This document shows, piece by piece, positions 53,526 through 63,151 of a DNA stretch of 64,000 nucleotides; positions within the stretch are counted from its first letter, which is position 1; each line of letters starts with the position of its first letter. The position numbers were made by a program, and so were the translations under genes. The stretch comes from Alteromonas sp. RKMC-009 (lineage in GTDB: Bacteria > Pseudomonadota > Gammaproteobacteria > Enterobacterales > Alteromonadaceae), in contig NZ_CP031010.1 in NCBI RefSeq assembly GCF_003584565.2, positions 4,774,001-4,838,000 of the forward strand, written 5' to 3'. A model generated the notes under the pieces. That model searched no databases, had not been told where the DNA came from, and worked only from the letters and a program-made list of their open reading frames with translations.

Positions 53526-54332
53526 TCAGAAGGTTGCTACCAGAAACTGACGAATAATATCGGCAGACTGTTGCGGATGAGAAATAAAAGGGGCGTGAGA
53601 TGCGTGAGGCAATACAACCGTGTCACTTTGCGGGTGCAGCTCGCAGATGCGGTCAATGCCGCTGGTCGGTACCAGACTGTCCAGCCGTCCGTATATCCGT
53701 AATGTCGGCTGCCTGATACGACCGATATGTTCGCGGAGATCTTCACTGGAAAGCAGCGCCAGAGAAGCTTTCAGCGCCTCTTCTGCCGGTGAAGGCCATG
53801 CGGTAATACTTTGTCTGATGGCTTTCATATCCTGGCGGGCGGTATCACTGCCCATGGCCTGAATGGCAAGAAACCGCTCCAGGGTTTTGCCGTAATCTTT
53901 TGCCAGCTGCGTTTCAAACTGGGCAAGCAATTCGGCATCAATACCCGGCCAGCAGGGACCGTTAACAAATCTGGGCGTTGAGGCTATAGTGATAAGGGCA
54001 CTTACATGTTCCGGTAAATCCAGAGCCAGTTGCTGTGCAACCAGACCACCCAGTGACCATCCTGCGACCACGCAGTTTTCCGGCAGATACGGCGTGATCA
54101 TCTTCGCCACAGATGCCACGGTATAAGGCTCTTCCGGCAGCACACCGTTGTTTTCACCAAAGCCCGGCAAATCAATGGTGGTCACTCTGAATTCGCTTTC
54201 CAGCAACGGAATGAAGTGCTCAAACACACCACTGTTCATGCCCCAGCCGTGAAGCAAAACCAGATCTTTTCCTGTACCCCGGGTACGGCTGACGAGATTT
54301 TCTGAGACGTTAGCATTTAACACTGATGACAT
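53526..54332 (-). CDS. bioH: Pimeloyl-ACP methyl ester carboxylesterase BioH
   Basis: This alpha/beta hydrolase of biotin synthesis removes the methyl group that protects the growing pimeloyl chain. It has LVLLHGWGMNSGVFEHF, DLPGFGEN, the nucleophile elbow GWSLGG (Ser 93), YGRLDSLVP (Asp) and LPHASHAPFISHP (His). At 268 residues it is typical. It is divergent from the gntX/comF-type gene, with nfuA nearby, the same neighbourhood as in E. coli. Confidence 0.94.
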   Translation of the reverse strand: MSSVLNANVSENLVSRTRGTGKDLVLLHGWGMNSGVFEHFIPLLESEFRVTTIDLPGFGENNGVLPEEPYTVASVAKMITPYLPENCVVAGWSLGGLVAQQLALDLPEHVSALITIASTPRFVNGPCWPGIDAELLAQFETQLAKDYGKTLERFLAIQAMGSDTARQDMKAIRQSITAWPSPAEEALKASLALLSSEDLREHIGRIRQPTLRIYGRLDSLVPTSGIDRICELHPQSDTVVLPHASHAPFISHPQQSADIIRQFLVATF

Positions 54333-54398
54333 CCTTTGACTATGCCTGCAATTTTGCCGCTGCAGAGCACCACTGCCGGGCTGACAGAGTACTTAACC

Positions 54399-55067
54399 AT
54401 GCGACTTCCCAACTTAGCTTGTTTGCTGTGTAATCAGTACAGTGACGTACCTGTGTGTACGTTCTGCAAATTTGATACCCGCTTTTTGTTACAGCTTGGC
54501 TATCAGGGTAATTTACTGCGCTACAAAAAAATCAGCCAGCAATTTTTACCGCCCTCCTACAGTGCATTAAGGGCCTGCGGAGAATATCGCTGGCCATTTG
54601 ACCAGCTTATCAAAGCCATGAAATTCCGGCGCTGTCAGATAAGTCCGGCCATTCTTGGCAACTGGTTCACCTCACAGTGTATCGATGAAGACACACTATT
54701 ACCGGATGCCTTACTCCCGGTTCCCGTACCACTGCACCGTTTTTTTCGCCGGCAGTTCAACCAGGCAACAGAACTGGCCCGTCACATCGGCCGCAGAATA
54801 GAAAGACCGGTCGTCGCTGACTGGGCCCGCCGCACGGGAGGACGATCACAACACACGCTGAAAAAGGACCACCGGATGCATAACCTGCACAGCGCTTTTC
54901 GGGTAAAGCCCTGTAAGGAGCTGCGCCACGTAGCCATCATTGATGATGTTATGACCACAGGCGCGACGGCTAATGTGCTCGCCGGTCAGCTGCGTCAACA
55001 TCACCCCGACCTCATCATTGAAGTCTGGGTGATGGCGCTGACCTGCCGGTTCCCCTTAGCGGACTAA
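54399..55067 (+). CDS. gntX: ComF/GntX family phosphoribosyltransferase-like protein
   Basis: This protein has an N-terminal zinc finger (CLLCNQ and CTFC) and a C-terminal phosphoribosyltransferase domain with the PRPP loop VAIIDDVMTTGATANVLA. The family includes ComF of DNA uptake and E. coli GntX; biochemical function is not settled. The ATG at 54399 gives 222 residues, close to GntX, and leaves room for divergent promoters with bioH. An ATG at 54342 is possible but lacks a ribosome site. The 3' end overlaps the convergent M14 peptidase gene by 12 bp. Confidence 0.9.
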   Translation: MRLPNLACLLCNQYSDVPVCTFCKFDTRFLLQLGYQGNLLRYKKISQQFLPPSYSALRACGEYRWPFDQLIKAMKFRRCQISPAILGNWFTSQCIDEDTLLPDALLPVPVPLHRFFRRQFNQATELARHIGRRIERPVVADWARRTGGRSQHTLKKDHRMHNLHSAFRVKPCKELRHVAIIDDVMTTGATANVLAGQLRQHHPDLIIEVWVMALTCRFPLAD

Positions 55068-57644
55068 GTGGCCTGACTGATAGATCGCGTTTGACATCAG
55101 CTTACCGGTACCATACCAGTAGCCCCGGAAAAGCAGGTTGTCAGTAAAGCCAATAACCACGCCACGACCTTTCGGCTGAGTCAGCACAGATGCCGTGCCG
55201 CCAATCATGGTTTCCAGTTGTTTTGCACTGAACCCGGCCATTAACGGACTGTCGGAATAGTGACCGGGCCTGATGAACGGGTCGGCGTCAGCATGCACAA
55301 TCATATTGTTGGTTTTAAACACCGGCAGTGTTTTACCCGTGTAACCAAAGAAAATTGGATGAGTCGGGTCAATATCAGTTTCGTACACAGCACCGGCAAT
55401 AATTTTACTGGCACCCAGCGCAGATTTATCTGCATAGGTCAGCTTATCTACCGGAAAAACACTGTCGACTTTATCGCGGGATACGATTTCCGCATCCAGC
55501 CAGCCTTTTTGTGCAAAGAATTTTACCGCCGATTTCTGTCCAATCAGCACGCCGCCATTATTCACCCAGTCACTGATATCATTGTTGAGCTTGTCGCTCA
55601 GACCACTGTAAGTGCCACTGACGAAAATAATATGGGAATAGTCAGCCAGGCGGATAGTGTTTAAACGGTCCTGCTCCACAATGACCGGCGCTGTGCCTAC
55701 ACGGGTGTCCAGATAGTGCCAGATTTCTCCGGCTTCCGATGAACTGGTGCCGTTACCGCCCACCAGCAGAATTGATGGTGCTTTTACCGGCGCAAGGGTA
55801 CGACCGCCAAGATCAGAACCCTGCGGTGTCAGGCCGCTTTTTATCCCGAACACTTCCACACCGGTTAAGGCCGATGCATCCTGTAACAGGCTGAGCAGAT
55901 CATCAGGCTGTGATAATGGCGTGGGCACAATAATGGTTCCGGCTGCGAAATCACGATTCCGGCCATCAGTCAGTGTGGCGGTAAAGGGGGTTTCAGCACT
56001 GCGCACTGTGGCCCCGTTTTCCAGCAGTTGTTGCAGCATTGCCGGCGCATAGTAACTTTTCCATTCAAATGCATAGGCGTACGCTTCACCGTCAACGAGC
56101 GGTACCGGCATTTTCACCGGCCCGGCTTCCGTTTTGATGCCACGCCCGGCGCGTTTGCTCAGCACGTCGTAATCAAGATTGAACGCCAGCGCGATATTCC
56201 AGTTGGACACGTCATAGAAGGTGTTCTCAGCAAATTGCTGACGGGTAGAAAACAGGCTCTTTACCAGGCGGTATTTTGGCTGATTAAAAGGCACAACCAG
56301 ACTGCCTTTGCTGTAGCGCTTGTTATCAATTTCCTCGTCATCTCTTGCGTAACTGTATTGGATCTCATGTTGATTGAGGATCGACAGTAAAGCCTCTTTA
56401 CGGCCACTGTCATCCGGCATAGCCACAATCGCCCCGAAATGTTCATCTTTATCAATCGCGTCAGCCGTCTCAGAGAAGAATGTATTCTGGTAATTCAGAA
56501 TAGCTGGCTTGTTGGCCAGCGAACCGGCAATCGTACTCAGACTGGTCGTCACATGGTTCTGGATAGTCTGTGCAAAGGCCAGCTCTCCGTTCACCGTATC
56601 CTGCACGTGTCCGCGGCTGCTTGCCTGTTCAAACAGAATACCGATGCTGCCCATAGAATCGGGATACGATGAGCCTTTCCCGTAGTAAAAATCGTCAAAA
56701 CCTTCTTCCGAGAAGTATAACTGGCCTGCGTCATCAAACGCTTTGGCGTGAAAAGCTGCCAGCGCTTCTGTAAGCCTCACATTGCCGTCAGGTGTATTCG
56801 GGTTTTTCCGCGACGGCACGCCGGGCTGGAAGAAATAGGTGCTGTCCGGCCCCATCTCATGATGATCGGTCAGTACATGAGGACGCCATTTCTGAAACTG
56901 CCTGATCCGCGCCTGTGACTCAGGATGGGTCAGCAATAACCAGTCACGGTTTAAGTCGAACCAGTAATGATTCGTTCTGCCGGAAGGCCAGTCTTCCTTG
57001 TGCTCCCGGTTTTCTCCGTCAGTGACAAGATTTTTGCTTTTATGCATGTTTGCCCACTGTGCGAAACGGGACAAACCGTCAGGATTGAATGAGGGATCCA
57101 GCAACACGACATTTTTGCTGAGCAAATCTGTTACCGTTTCATCCTGCGCGGCGGCCAGGTAATACGCCATGACCAGTGCAGCGTTGCTTCCGGAAGGCTC
57201 ATTACCATGAATGCTGTAACCCATGTACAGAAACAGGGGCGCATCTTTTGCAGCTTTAGCCCCGCTGTTCACTGTTTTGAGATGGTTTTCCCGCCATTGT
57301 GGTAACTTGCTGCGGTTTTCCGGTGCAGTAATGGTAAGCAGTAATAACGGACGGTTTTCATGGGTGCGGCCGGTTTCTTCAATGCTGATGCGGTCAGACG
57401 CTGCTGCCAGGGCATACATGTACCCGGCCAGCTGATCATGGCGTACATGCCACGTACCCACTTCAGTACCAAGATAAGATTCAGGGGTCGGAATAGCAGG
57501 GTCATAGCTGGTATTTGCCGGCAGGTAAGCAGTAACCGGTTTACCTCCGGTATCTTTAAATACCGGTGCTGCTGATGCTGAATACACGACAAAAGCAAAA
57601 AGGGCGAACACCCATTTTCCTGCGCGTCTGAAACTTGAATCCAT
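55056..57644 (-). CDS. Secreted M14-family zinc carboxypeptidase-like protein
   Basis: This 862-residue exported protein has a signal peptide (FRRAGKWVFALFAFVVYSASA). The M14 domain occupies about residues 40-400, with zinc ligands in YSIHGNEPSG (His and Glu) and the family elements LLDPSFNPDGLSRFAQW and DLNRDW. The C-terminal half is a large domain with a glutamine-amidotransferase-like start (ILLVGGNGTS). Such proteins are common in marine bacteria and may act on peptides or peptidoglycan. The ATG at 57644 has AGGA upstream. It interrupts the gntX-nfuA neighbourhood. Confidence 0.85.
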   Translation of the reverse strand: MDSSFRRAGKWVFALFAFVVYSASAAPVFKDTGGKPVTAYLPANTSYDPAIPTPESYLGTEVGTWHVRHDQLAGYMYALAAASDRISIEETGRTHENRPLLLLTITAPENRSKLPQWRENHLKTVNSGAKAAKDAPLFLYMGYSIHGNEPSGSNAALVMAYYLAAAQDETVTDLLSKNVVLLDPSFNPDGLSRFAQWANMHKSKNLVTDGENREHKEDWPSGRTNHYWFDLNRDWLLLTHPESQARIRQFQKWRPHVLTDHHEMGPDSTYFFQPGVPSRKNPNTPDGNVRLTEALAAFHAKAFDDAGQLYFSEEGFDDFYYGKGSSYPDSMGSIGILFEQASSRGHVQDTVNGELAFAQTIQNHVTTSLSTIAGSLANKPAILNYQNTFFSETADAIDKDEHFGAIVAMPDDSGRKEALLSILNQHEIQYSYARDDEEIDNKRYSKGSLVVPFNQPKYRLVKSLFSTRQQFAENTFYDVSNWNIALAFNLDYDVLSKRAGRGIKTEAGPVKMPVPLVDGEAYAYAFEWKSYYAPAMLQQLLENGATVRSAETPFTATLTDGRNRDFAAGTIIVPTPLSQPDDLLSLLQDASALTGVEVFGIKSGLTPQGSDLGGRTLAPVKAPSILLVGGNGTSSSEAGEIWHYLDTRVGTAPVIVEQDRLNTIRLADYSHIIFVSGTYSGLSDKLNNDISDWVNNGGVLIGQKSAVKFFAQKGWLDAEIVSRDKVDSVFPVDKLTYADKSALGASKIIAGAVYETDIDPTHPIFFGYTGKTLPVFKTNNMIVHADADPFIRPGHYSDSPLMAGFSAKQLETMIGGTASVLTQPKGRGVVIGFTDNLLFRGYWYGTGKLMSNAIYQSGHLVR

Positions 57645-57770
57645 TTTTCTTTTTCCTGTTGTTTTTTGTACTTTTGACCACACCTGTATAAAAGCATGCA
57701 ATACTTGACTGTTTTAGTCAGGTAAATTTGTTATTATATGCGCTATCACGATGCAACGTAGGATTTGTTA

Positions 57771-58349
57771 ATGATCAATATATCAGAAGACGCACAGGCT
57801 CACTTCGCAAAACTGCTGGAAAAACAAGATGCCGGGACGAACATCAGAGTGTTCGTAGTTAACCCCGGAACCTCAACAGCGGAATGCGGTGTGTCTTATT
57901 GTCCTCCGTCTGCTGTTGAACCCGGTGACATCCGTTTAAACTTCAACGGATTCGACGCCATTGTTGACGCAGAGAGTGCGCCGTTTCTGGAAGAAGCAGA
58001 GATTGACTACGTGACGGACCAGATGGGTTCTCAGCTCACTCTGAAAGCGCCAAATGCAAAAGCCAGAAAAGTGGATGACAACGCGCCTCTGGTTGACCGT
58101 GTAAGCTATGTCATTGAGTCGGAAGTTAACCCGCAACTGGCCAGCCACGGCGGTAAAGTAGTATTGCTTGAAATCACTGAAGAAGGTTTCGCCATTCTGC
58201 AATTTGGTGGCGGCTGTAACGGTTGTTCAATGGTCGATGTTACCCTGAAAGAAGGGATTGAAAAGCAGTTGCTTGAACAATTCCCGGGTGAACTGACAGG
58301 TGTGCGTGACGCCACCGAGCACGAAGCCGGCGAGCACTCGTATTATTAA
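57771..58349 (+). CDS. nfuA: Fe-S biogenesis protein NfuA
   Basis: This carrier of [4Fe-4S] clusters to target enzymes has an N-terminal A-type-like domain (residues 1-95, degenerate) and a C-terminal Nfu domain with the cluster-binding CNGCS. At 192 residues it matches E. coli NfuA (191). The ATG at 57771 is used; the frame's upstream TTG is unnecessary. It follows a 126-bp gap that separates it from the divergent M14 gene. Confidence 0.96.
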   Translation: MINISEDAQAHFAKLLEKQDAGTNIRVFVVNPGTSTAECGVSYCPPSAVEPGDIRLNFNGFDAIVDAESAPFLEEAEIDYVTDQMGSQLTLKAPNAKARKVDDNAPLVDRVSYVIESEVNPQLASHGGKVVLLEITEEGFAILQFGGGCNGCSMVDVTLKEGIEKQLLEQFPGELTGVRDATEHEAGEHSYY

Positions 58350-58593
58350 TCCGTCTGACGCGTCGCTGACTGCACTACACCGCAGCTGGCGACGGTTCAA
58401 AACAGGCCTGGCACTCTTTATCGCGGGTGCCACGGCGCTGATGACCATCAGCACTTACCATCCCGCGCTGTATTTTATATCGCTTATTGTGCTGTTCAGT
58501 GGTTTTGTCATCGCCATGAGTGGCTATCTGGCCATACTGTGGCAACGTCTTAAAGTGATGAATCCCGCCGCCAGAAAACGAAACCGAGAGTGA
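58300..58593 (+). CDS. Possible small two-helix membrane protein after nfuA
   Basis: An open frame overlapping the end of nfuA encodes two hydrophobic helices ([17 protein letters not shown] and [26 protein letters not shown]) and a basic tail. There is no ATG before the helices. Starts at GTG 58300 or 58306 inside nfuA, or a rare start after the nfuA stop, are possible. Its 3' end overlaps the convergent MATE gene by 44 bp. Not recognised; the hydrophobic pattern supports coding. Confidence 0.5.
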   Translation: MCVTPPSTKPASTRIINPSDASLTALHRSWRRFKTGLALFIAGATALMTISTYHPALYFISLIVLFSGFVIAMSGYLAILWQRLKVMNPAARKRNRE

Positions 58594-59869
58594 TCCCTCT
58601 GGCCAGCAGGAAAGCCAGCATGGCATACCAGAGCGCCACATTCCCCTGCGACTGACACACCCACCAAACCGGAAAAAACACAAACGCCGCACTGACAAGC
58701 ATGGTATTACGCATGGCGTCTGAGCGGGTAAGCCCCACAAATACGCCATCAAAGAAAAAGCACCAGTGTGCCACCAGCGGCAACAACACCATGAGGGGCA
58801 AATAAGCTTGCGCAGCGGTTTGCAACGCAGCAATCCCCGTCAGTGATGCGATAATAAAATCACCGGCAAGGTAAAACAAAGCGGCATACACCAGGGCAAA
58901 AACCGAAGACCAGAATAATCCCCGCTTCACATGCCCGCCCAGGCGTTCCTTGTCTTTTGCGCCGGCCGCTTCGCCGATGAGTGCTTCAACAGCATAGGCA
59001 ACGCCGTCCAGCCCCAGTGCAATTAGCACGAAGAACTGCATGAGAATGGCATTCACCGCTGCCGCGGTTTCACCAATCCTTGCCCCCTGAATGGTCAGAA
59101 ATGCAATGCAGGCCTGAAGCGCCAGGTTCCGGATTAACATATCGCTGTTAAGCTTCAGCAGAATTTTTTGTGCTGCGCGGTTAAACCAGTCTGCCTGCGG
59201 ACGCCAACCTGAAGTGAGCTTAAGGGCGCACACCGCTCCCGATAACATCATGGTGTATTCAGCCAGCACACTGGCCAGCGCCACACCACCAACAGACATA
59301 TCCAGGCCATACACAAACAGAATATCCAGCGCAGCATTCAACAGGTTACCTGCCACCTGTATCCATAACACATGACGGGTTTTCTGTTGACCTACCAGCC
59401 AGCCGGTTAATGCCATGTTGAGCATCGCCGCCGGTGCGCCCCATACCCGGATATTAAAATACTCCCGGGTATAAGAAGCCACTTCAGCACCGGATGAGGC
59501 TAACGCAAGCCCTGCCTGCAATACGGGCACTTGCAGAGCAACGATAAGTAAGCCGGCGGCGAGGGCAACCGCGCCTGTTTGCCAAAGTACTTTTGCGGAG
59601 AGTAAGCCGGGCTGTTCTGGATCGCCTTTTGCCTGTGCACTCAGGCCAGTGGAGGACATTCTGAGAAAGCCGCACACCCAGTAGATTTGCGTGAGGATCA
59701 ATGTTCCAATAGATGCACCGGCCAGCATGGCAGATGAATCCATATGCCCCATTACGGCCGTATCAACCAGCCCGAGTAAGGGAGTGGTAATATTGGCCAG
59801 AATCATAGGAAAAGCGATGGCCAGTAAGGTTTTATGGGCTGGCCAGCCAGCATTGGCGGTCGTGGTCAA
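58550..59869 (-). CDS. dinF: MATE-family efflux transporter, DinF subgroup
   Basis: This is a 439-residue 12-helix inner-membrane transporter. It opens with TLLAIAFPMILANITTPLLGLVDTAVMGHMDSSAMLAGASIG, typical of DinF-type MATE proteins that use Na+ or H+ gradients to export organic cations. Later features are GLDGVAYAVEALIGEAAGA and FDGVFVGLTRSDAMRNTM. It starts at a TTG with no ATG nearby and no strong ribosome site, and a strong start could lie upstream at a rare codon. It is divergent from the polysaccharide deacetylase gene, with 30 bp between starts. Confidence 0.9.
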   Translation of the reverse strand: MTTTANAGWPAHKTLLAIAFPMILANITTPLLGLVDTAVMGHMDSSAMLAGASIGTLILTQIYWVCGFLRMSSTGLSAQAKGDPEQPGLLSAKVLWQTGAVALAAGLLIVALQVPVLQAGLALASSGAEVASYTREYFNIRVWGAPAAMLNMALTGWLVGQQKTRHVLWIQVAGNLLNAALDILFVYGLDMSVGGVALASVLAEYTMMLSGAVCALKLTSGWRPQADWFNRAAQKILLKLNSDMLIRNLALQACIAFLTIQGARIGETAAAVNAILMQFFVLIALGLDGVAYAVEALIGEAAGAKDKERLGGHVKRGLFWSSVFALVYAALFYLAGDFIIASLTGIAALQTAAQAYLPLMVLLPLVAHWCFFFDGVFVGLTRSDAMRNTMLVSAAFVFFPVWWVCQSQGNVALWYAMLAFLLARGITLGFVFWRRDSSL

Positions 59870-59899
59870 AACGGAAATAACTAAGTTTAAGGAATATGC

Positions 59900-60985
59900 A
59901 TGCAGCTTATCAGAAACCGCGCAATGAAGTGGGGAAAAGGTGTGTTTGCCAGCGTTGTGACGCTGTTAGTGATGGCACAATCTGCGGCCGCTGCCGGGCA
60001 GGACAGTGCAGTGGTTTTACTTTACCACCACGTATCTGAAGACACGCCGGCAAGCACCAGTGTTACACCTGAACAATTTAAAACCCACATGACCTGGCTG
60101 GCGGAAAACTACAAAGTCATGCCTCTTCAGGACATTACAGAAGCGCTGAAAAACAAGCAGACATTGCCGGAAAATGCCGTTGCCGTCACCTTTGATGACG
60201 GTTACCGGAATATTCTTGAAAACGGTCACCCTGTGATGCAGTCATTAAAACTTCCCTACACCGTATTTATCAATCCTGATGAAATTGGCCGTCTGAAAAA
60301 CCAGTTAAGCTGGGATGATGTAAAGGCCATGCACAAAGACGGTGTGGATTTTGCCAACCATACACTGGACCATTTGCACATGCTGGACCGTCATCAGGAT
60401 GAGTCCAAAGAGGCCTGGTTAGAACGGGTATGGCAAAATGTTGAAGAAGCGGAGAAAAAACTCACAGCACAAACCGGTGAGTCACTGAAATACCTGGCGT
60501 ATCCCTTCGGTGAATACAATAAAACACTGGCTGATAAACTGGCAAAAGAGGGATACACCGGATTCGGACAGCATTCCGGCGGCATCAGCAGTTACAGTGA
60601 TTTCACCGCATTACCACGCTTTCCCGCGGCTGGCCGTTTTGCCAATATGGCACCTTTGAAAGTGAAGATTGCAAGTTTGGGTATGCCGGTGACACACAAC
60701 GATATCGATAACCCTGAGCGCACTGCCAGAGTTATCGATGAAACATTGTCGTTCACCACCAACAGCGATGATGTGGGCTTACCCCGCGCCGCCTGTTACT
60801 ACCAGGGTGAATCACTGCCGGTTAACATTAACGGCAAAACCTTATCATACACGCTGAATACCGTGCTGCCGGTTGGCCGTTCACGTATTAACTGTACCGC
60901 ACCGTCGAACTCGCAGAACGGTCGCTACTACTGGTTTTCACAACCGTTCTTTATTTCCGGCGAAGACGGCACCTATCCGGATTAA
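59900..60985 (+). CDS. Polysaccharide deacetylase family protein (CE4)
   Basis: This 361-residue exported protein has a NodB-type deacetylase domain. After the signal peptide (KGVFASVVTLLVMAQSAAAA) come VVLLYHHVS, VTFDDGYRN (catalytic/metal Asp near residues 99-100), and the metal-binding FANHTLDHLHM. Then come LAYPFGEYN and a C-terminal beta domain with paired cysteines. It would deacetylate an N-acetylated glycan. GGA lies upstream of the ATG. The stop overlaps the convergent GNAT gene by 4 bp. Confidence 0.88.
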   Translation: MQLIRNRAMKWGKGVFASVVTLLVMAQSAAAAGQDSAVVLLYHHVSEDTPASTSVTPEQFKTHMTWLAENYKVMPLQDITEALKNKQTLPENAVAVTFDDGYRNILENGHPVMQSLKLPYTVFINPDEIGRLKNQLSWDDVKAMHKDGVDFANHTLDHLHMLDRHQDESKEAWLERVWQNVEEAEKKLTAQTGESLKYLAYPFGEYNKTLADKLAKEGYTGFGQHSGGISSYSDFTALPRFPAAGRFANMAPLKVKIASLGMPVTHNDIDNPERTARVIDETLSFTTNSDDVGLPRAACYYQGESLPVNINGKTLSYTLNTVLPVGRSRINCTAPSNSQNGRYYWFSQPFFISGEDGTYPD

Positions 60986-61584
60986 GTGATAACCGGCGCA
61001 ATACCTTTGGTGAATTGAATGAAAGGCGGGATCCCCTGCCTCGATTTAAAGCCCATGGATTTGTAGAAATCGATGGCTCTTGTGTTGTGTTCCTCTACGT
61101 CCAGGACGAGAGATAATTTGCCCAGTTCACGTGCCATGTTTTCCATGTACCTGACGAGGATGGTGGCAACACCACTTCGTCTGGCTCCGGCTGCTACAGC
61201 CAGATGTCCGATGGACATTTCCAGCACCATAGGCGGGTTAAGCGCGATGGTGTAAGTTTGACTTCGCATCACCACATCAATAGCCTCATCAAGACCAAAG
61301 AAATCGGTAATCGATGTCAATGTATCCCGATCAAATTGCTGCGGAAGGCTGTCATGCCAGCATGAAATAATGCCGACAATTTCGTCTTCTATACACGCCA
61401 GCCAGTGATTGGCAAAACCATATTGTCCCGTGCCGCGAAGCCAGGCCGCTGACAGGAAAGCAAACGCCGTATCACGATCGCCGTCCCCATATATTTTCGT
61501 AAGTAAATGCTCTCCCGCATCCAGTAACAACGGCACCGCATAAGTCGCATCCCTTGCGGTTGCCTGACGTACTACTACTGTCAT
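60982..61584 (-). CDS. GNAT-family N-acetyltransferase
   Basis: This 200-residue protein has the acetyl-CoA-binding core LEMSIGHLAVAAGARRSGVATILVRYMENMARELG (motif A with R-x-x-G-V-A) and the motif B region LVLDVEEHNTRAIDFYKSMGF. The acceptor is unknown. It lies 5 bp after the SCO gene on the same strand and may be the last gene of the heme/oxidase assembly operon. Confidence 0.88.
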   Translation of the reverse strand: MTVVVRQATARDATYAVPLLLDAGEHLLTKIYGDGDRDTAFAFLSAAWLRGTGQYGFANHWLACIEDEIVGIISCWHDSLPQQFDRDTLTSITDFFGLDEAIDVVMRSQTYTIALNPPMVLEMSIGHLAVAAGARRSGVATILVRYMENMARELGKLSLVLDVEEHNTRAIDFYKSMGFKSRQGIPPFIQFTKGIAPVIT

Positions 61585-61589
61585 GAATA

Positions 61590-62237
61590 CTACCGGGTGA
61601 TAACCACCTTAGGCATATCTGCAAGAATTTGCTCGCTGTCTATGATCGCTAACTTCCCGGGCTCCATTATTGGTTTGAACCTTCCGAGCACTTCCGCTTC
61701 GGGGCTGATGAGAACCACCGACGCGCTATGATCGACCAGATAGTCAGCTTTATCAGTGTCCTCAGTTAATGAGTACATCAATCCCATGTTCCTGACAAGG
61801 GGGAATATTTCGGCGTGCGGACCGGTTGCAGCGATGAAGTCTTTATTAAAAAAACTTATATAACTTTTAAGCCTTTGAAAAGTATCCCTTTTGGGATCCA
61901 CAGACAAAAATAGTACTTGAGTATTAGCCCCGGATTTTATAGACGAAAGTTTAGGCCATATTTTATTTAAAGACGCCATCGTTGTGGGGCACACATCCGG
62001 ACAATAAGTGTAGCCTAAAAATACTAATGTCCAGGCGCCGGTCAGATTTTCCCTGGTAAATGGCTGTCCGTCAGCATCTGTGAGAGAAAAATCGTCCAGT
62101 GGTTTGGGCTGAGGATAAGCCTGAAAGTACTCCGGAACCCGGCTTTCACCGGAAGGCGGAGCGATATAAAGGGCACCGGCGATGCCGGCGATCAACGCAA
62201 GCAATGCGATGATGCCGGTTAAGGTTCTTTGAGTCAT
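61590..62237 (-). CDS. SCO family copper chaperone for cytochrome oxidase
   Basis: This membrane-anchored thioredoxin-fold protein delivers copper to the CuA site of cytochrome c oxidase. An N-terminal helix ([19 protein letters not shown]) anchors it. The copper site is CPDVC (Cys 79 and Cys 83), with the distal His in [12 protein letters not shown]. At 215 residues it matches the family. It overlaps the end of the heme O synthase gene by 4 bp, which fits a ctaA-ctaB-sco operon. Confidence 0.94.
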   Translation of the reverse strand: MTQRTLTGIIALLALIAGIAGALYIAPPSGESRVPEYFQAYPQPKPLDDFSLTDADGQPFTRENLTGAWTLVFLGYTYCPDVCPTTMASLNKIWPKLSSIKSGANTQVLFLSVDPKRDTFQRLKSYISFFNKDFIAATGPHAEIFPLVRNMGLMYSLTEDTDKADYLVDHSASVVLISPEAEVLGRFKPIMEPGKLAIIDSEQILADMPKVVITR

Positions 62238-63151
62238 AGTGTTACGGGTAAGTAGTGGTCAATTAAGAGCACCACAAACAATAACATGAGATGGTAAATA
62301 GAATAGCGGAATGTTTTCATTGCCGTGTCGGGCTTAGCCGCAAACTTTAACCTGCATGCCCACAAACAGAACCCTGCATTCAATACCAGCGATCCCGCCA
62401 GATAAATAAGGTGAGACATACCGGTAAGGTAGGGCAGCAAACACACCAGAACCAGCAGCACGGTGTAAGCCAGCACCGAGGTTTTGGTGAACGATTCCCC
62501 GTGGGTAACCGGCAGCATTGGCACGTTGGCCCGTGCGTAGTCCTTTTGCCTGTGTATCGCCAGTGCCCAGAAGTGAGGGGGAGTCCAGGTAAAAACAATT
62601 AATACCAGCAGCAAAGCGTGGGCGTGGATCTCGCCGGTTACCGCGGTCCAGCCCAGCAGCGGCGGTGCAGCACCTGCCAGTCCGCCGATAACAATATTCT
62701 GAGGCGTCGCCCGCTTGAGGAACATGGTGTAGATAACCGCATACCCGACCAGACTGGCCAGTGTTAGCATGGCGGTAAGGGCATTCACGAAAAACCACAG
62801 TAATGCGAATCCGGCGAGCCCCAGCACAGCGGCAAAAAACAACGCCTGAGATACACTCACCTTACCCTTCACGACCGGACGGTTAATCGTGCGGGCCATC
62901 ATACCGTCAATGCGGTGATCGACTACATGATTAATCACCGCTGCAGAAGAAGCCAGCATACCAATCCCCGCCATACCGGCAATAAGTGCATTTGCCGGCA
63001 CCAGCGACTCTGTGGCCAGGCACATACCCACCAGGGCTGTGAGCAACAGTAGCATAACTACTTTAGGCTTGGTTAACTCATAATAGTCACGCCAGCTGAC
63101 CGGCTGAGATGTCGCCAAGCGGCGCTGATGAACAGAAACAGATTTAGCCAT
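62234..63151 (-). CDS. ctaB: Protoheme IX farnesyltransferase (heme O synthase) CtaB/CyoE
   Basis: This polytopic membrane enzyme adds a farnesyl group to heme B to give heme O. It has the prenyltransferase motif [15 protein letters not shown], with [20 protein letters not shown] at the start and [19 protein letters not shown]. At 305 residues it is normal. The ATG at 63151 has a strong GGGAGGAG site; the longer frame to 63175 overlaps ctaA. It is coupled to ctaA upstream and sco downstream. Confidence 0.96.
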   Translation of the reverse strand: MAKSVSVHQRRLATSQPVSWRDYYELTKPKVVMLLLLTALVGMCLATESLVPANALIAGMAGIGMLASSAAVINHVVDHRIDGMMARTINRPVVKGKVSVSQALFFAAVLGLAGFALLWFFVNALTAMLTLASLVGYAVIYTMFLKRATPQNIVIGGLAGAAPPLLGWTAVTGEIHAHALLLVLIVFTWTPPHFWALAIHRQKDYARANVPMLPVTHGESFTKTSVLAYTVLLVLVCLLPYLTGMSHLIYLAGSLVLNAGFCLWACRLKFAAKPDTAMKTFRYSIYHLMLLFVVLLIDHYLPVTL

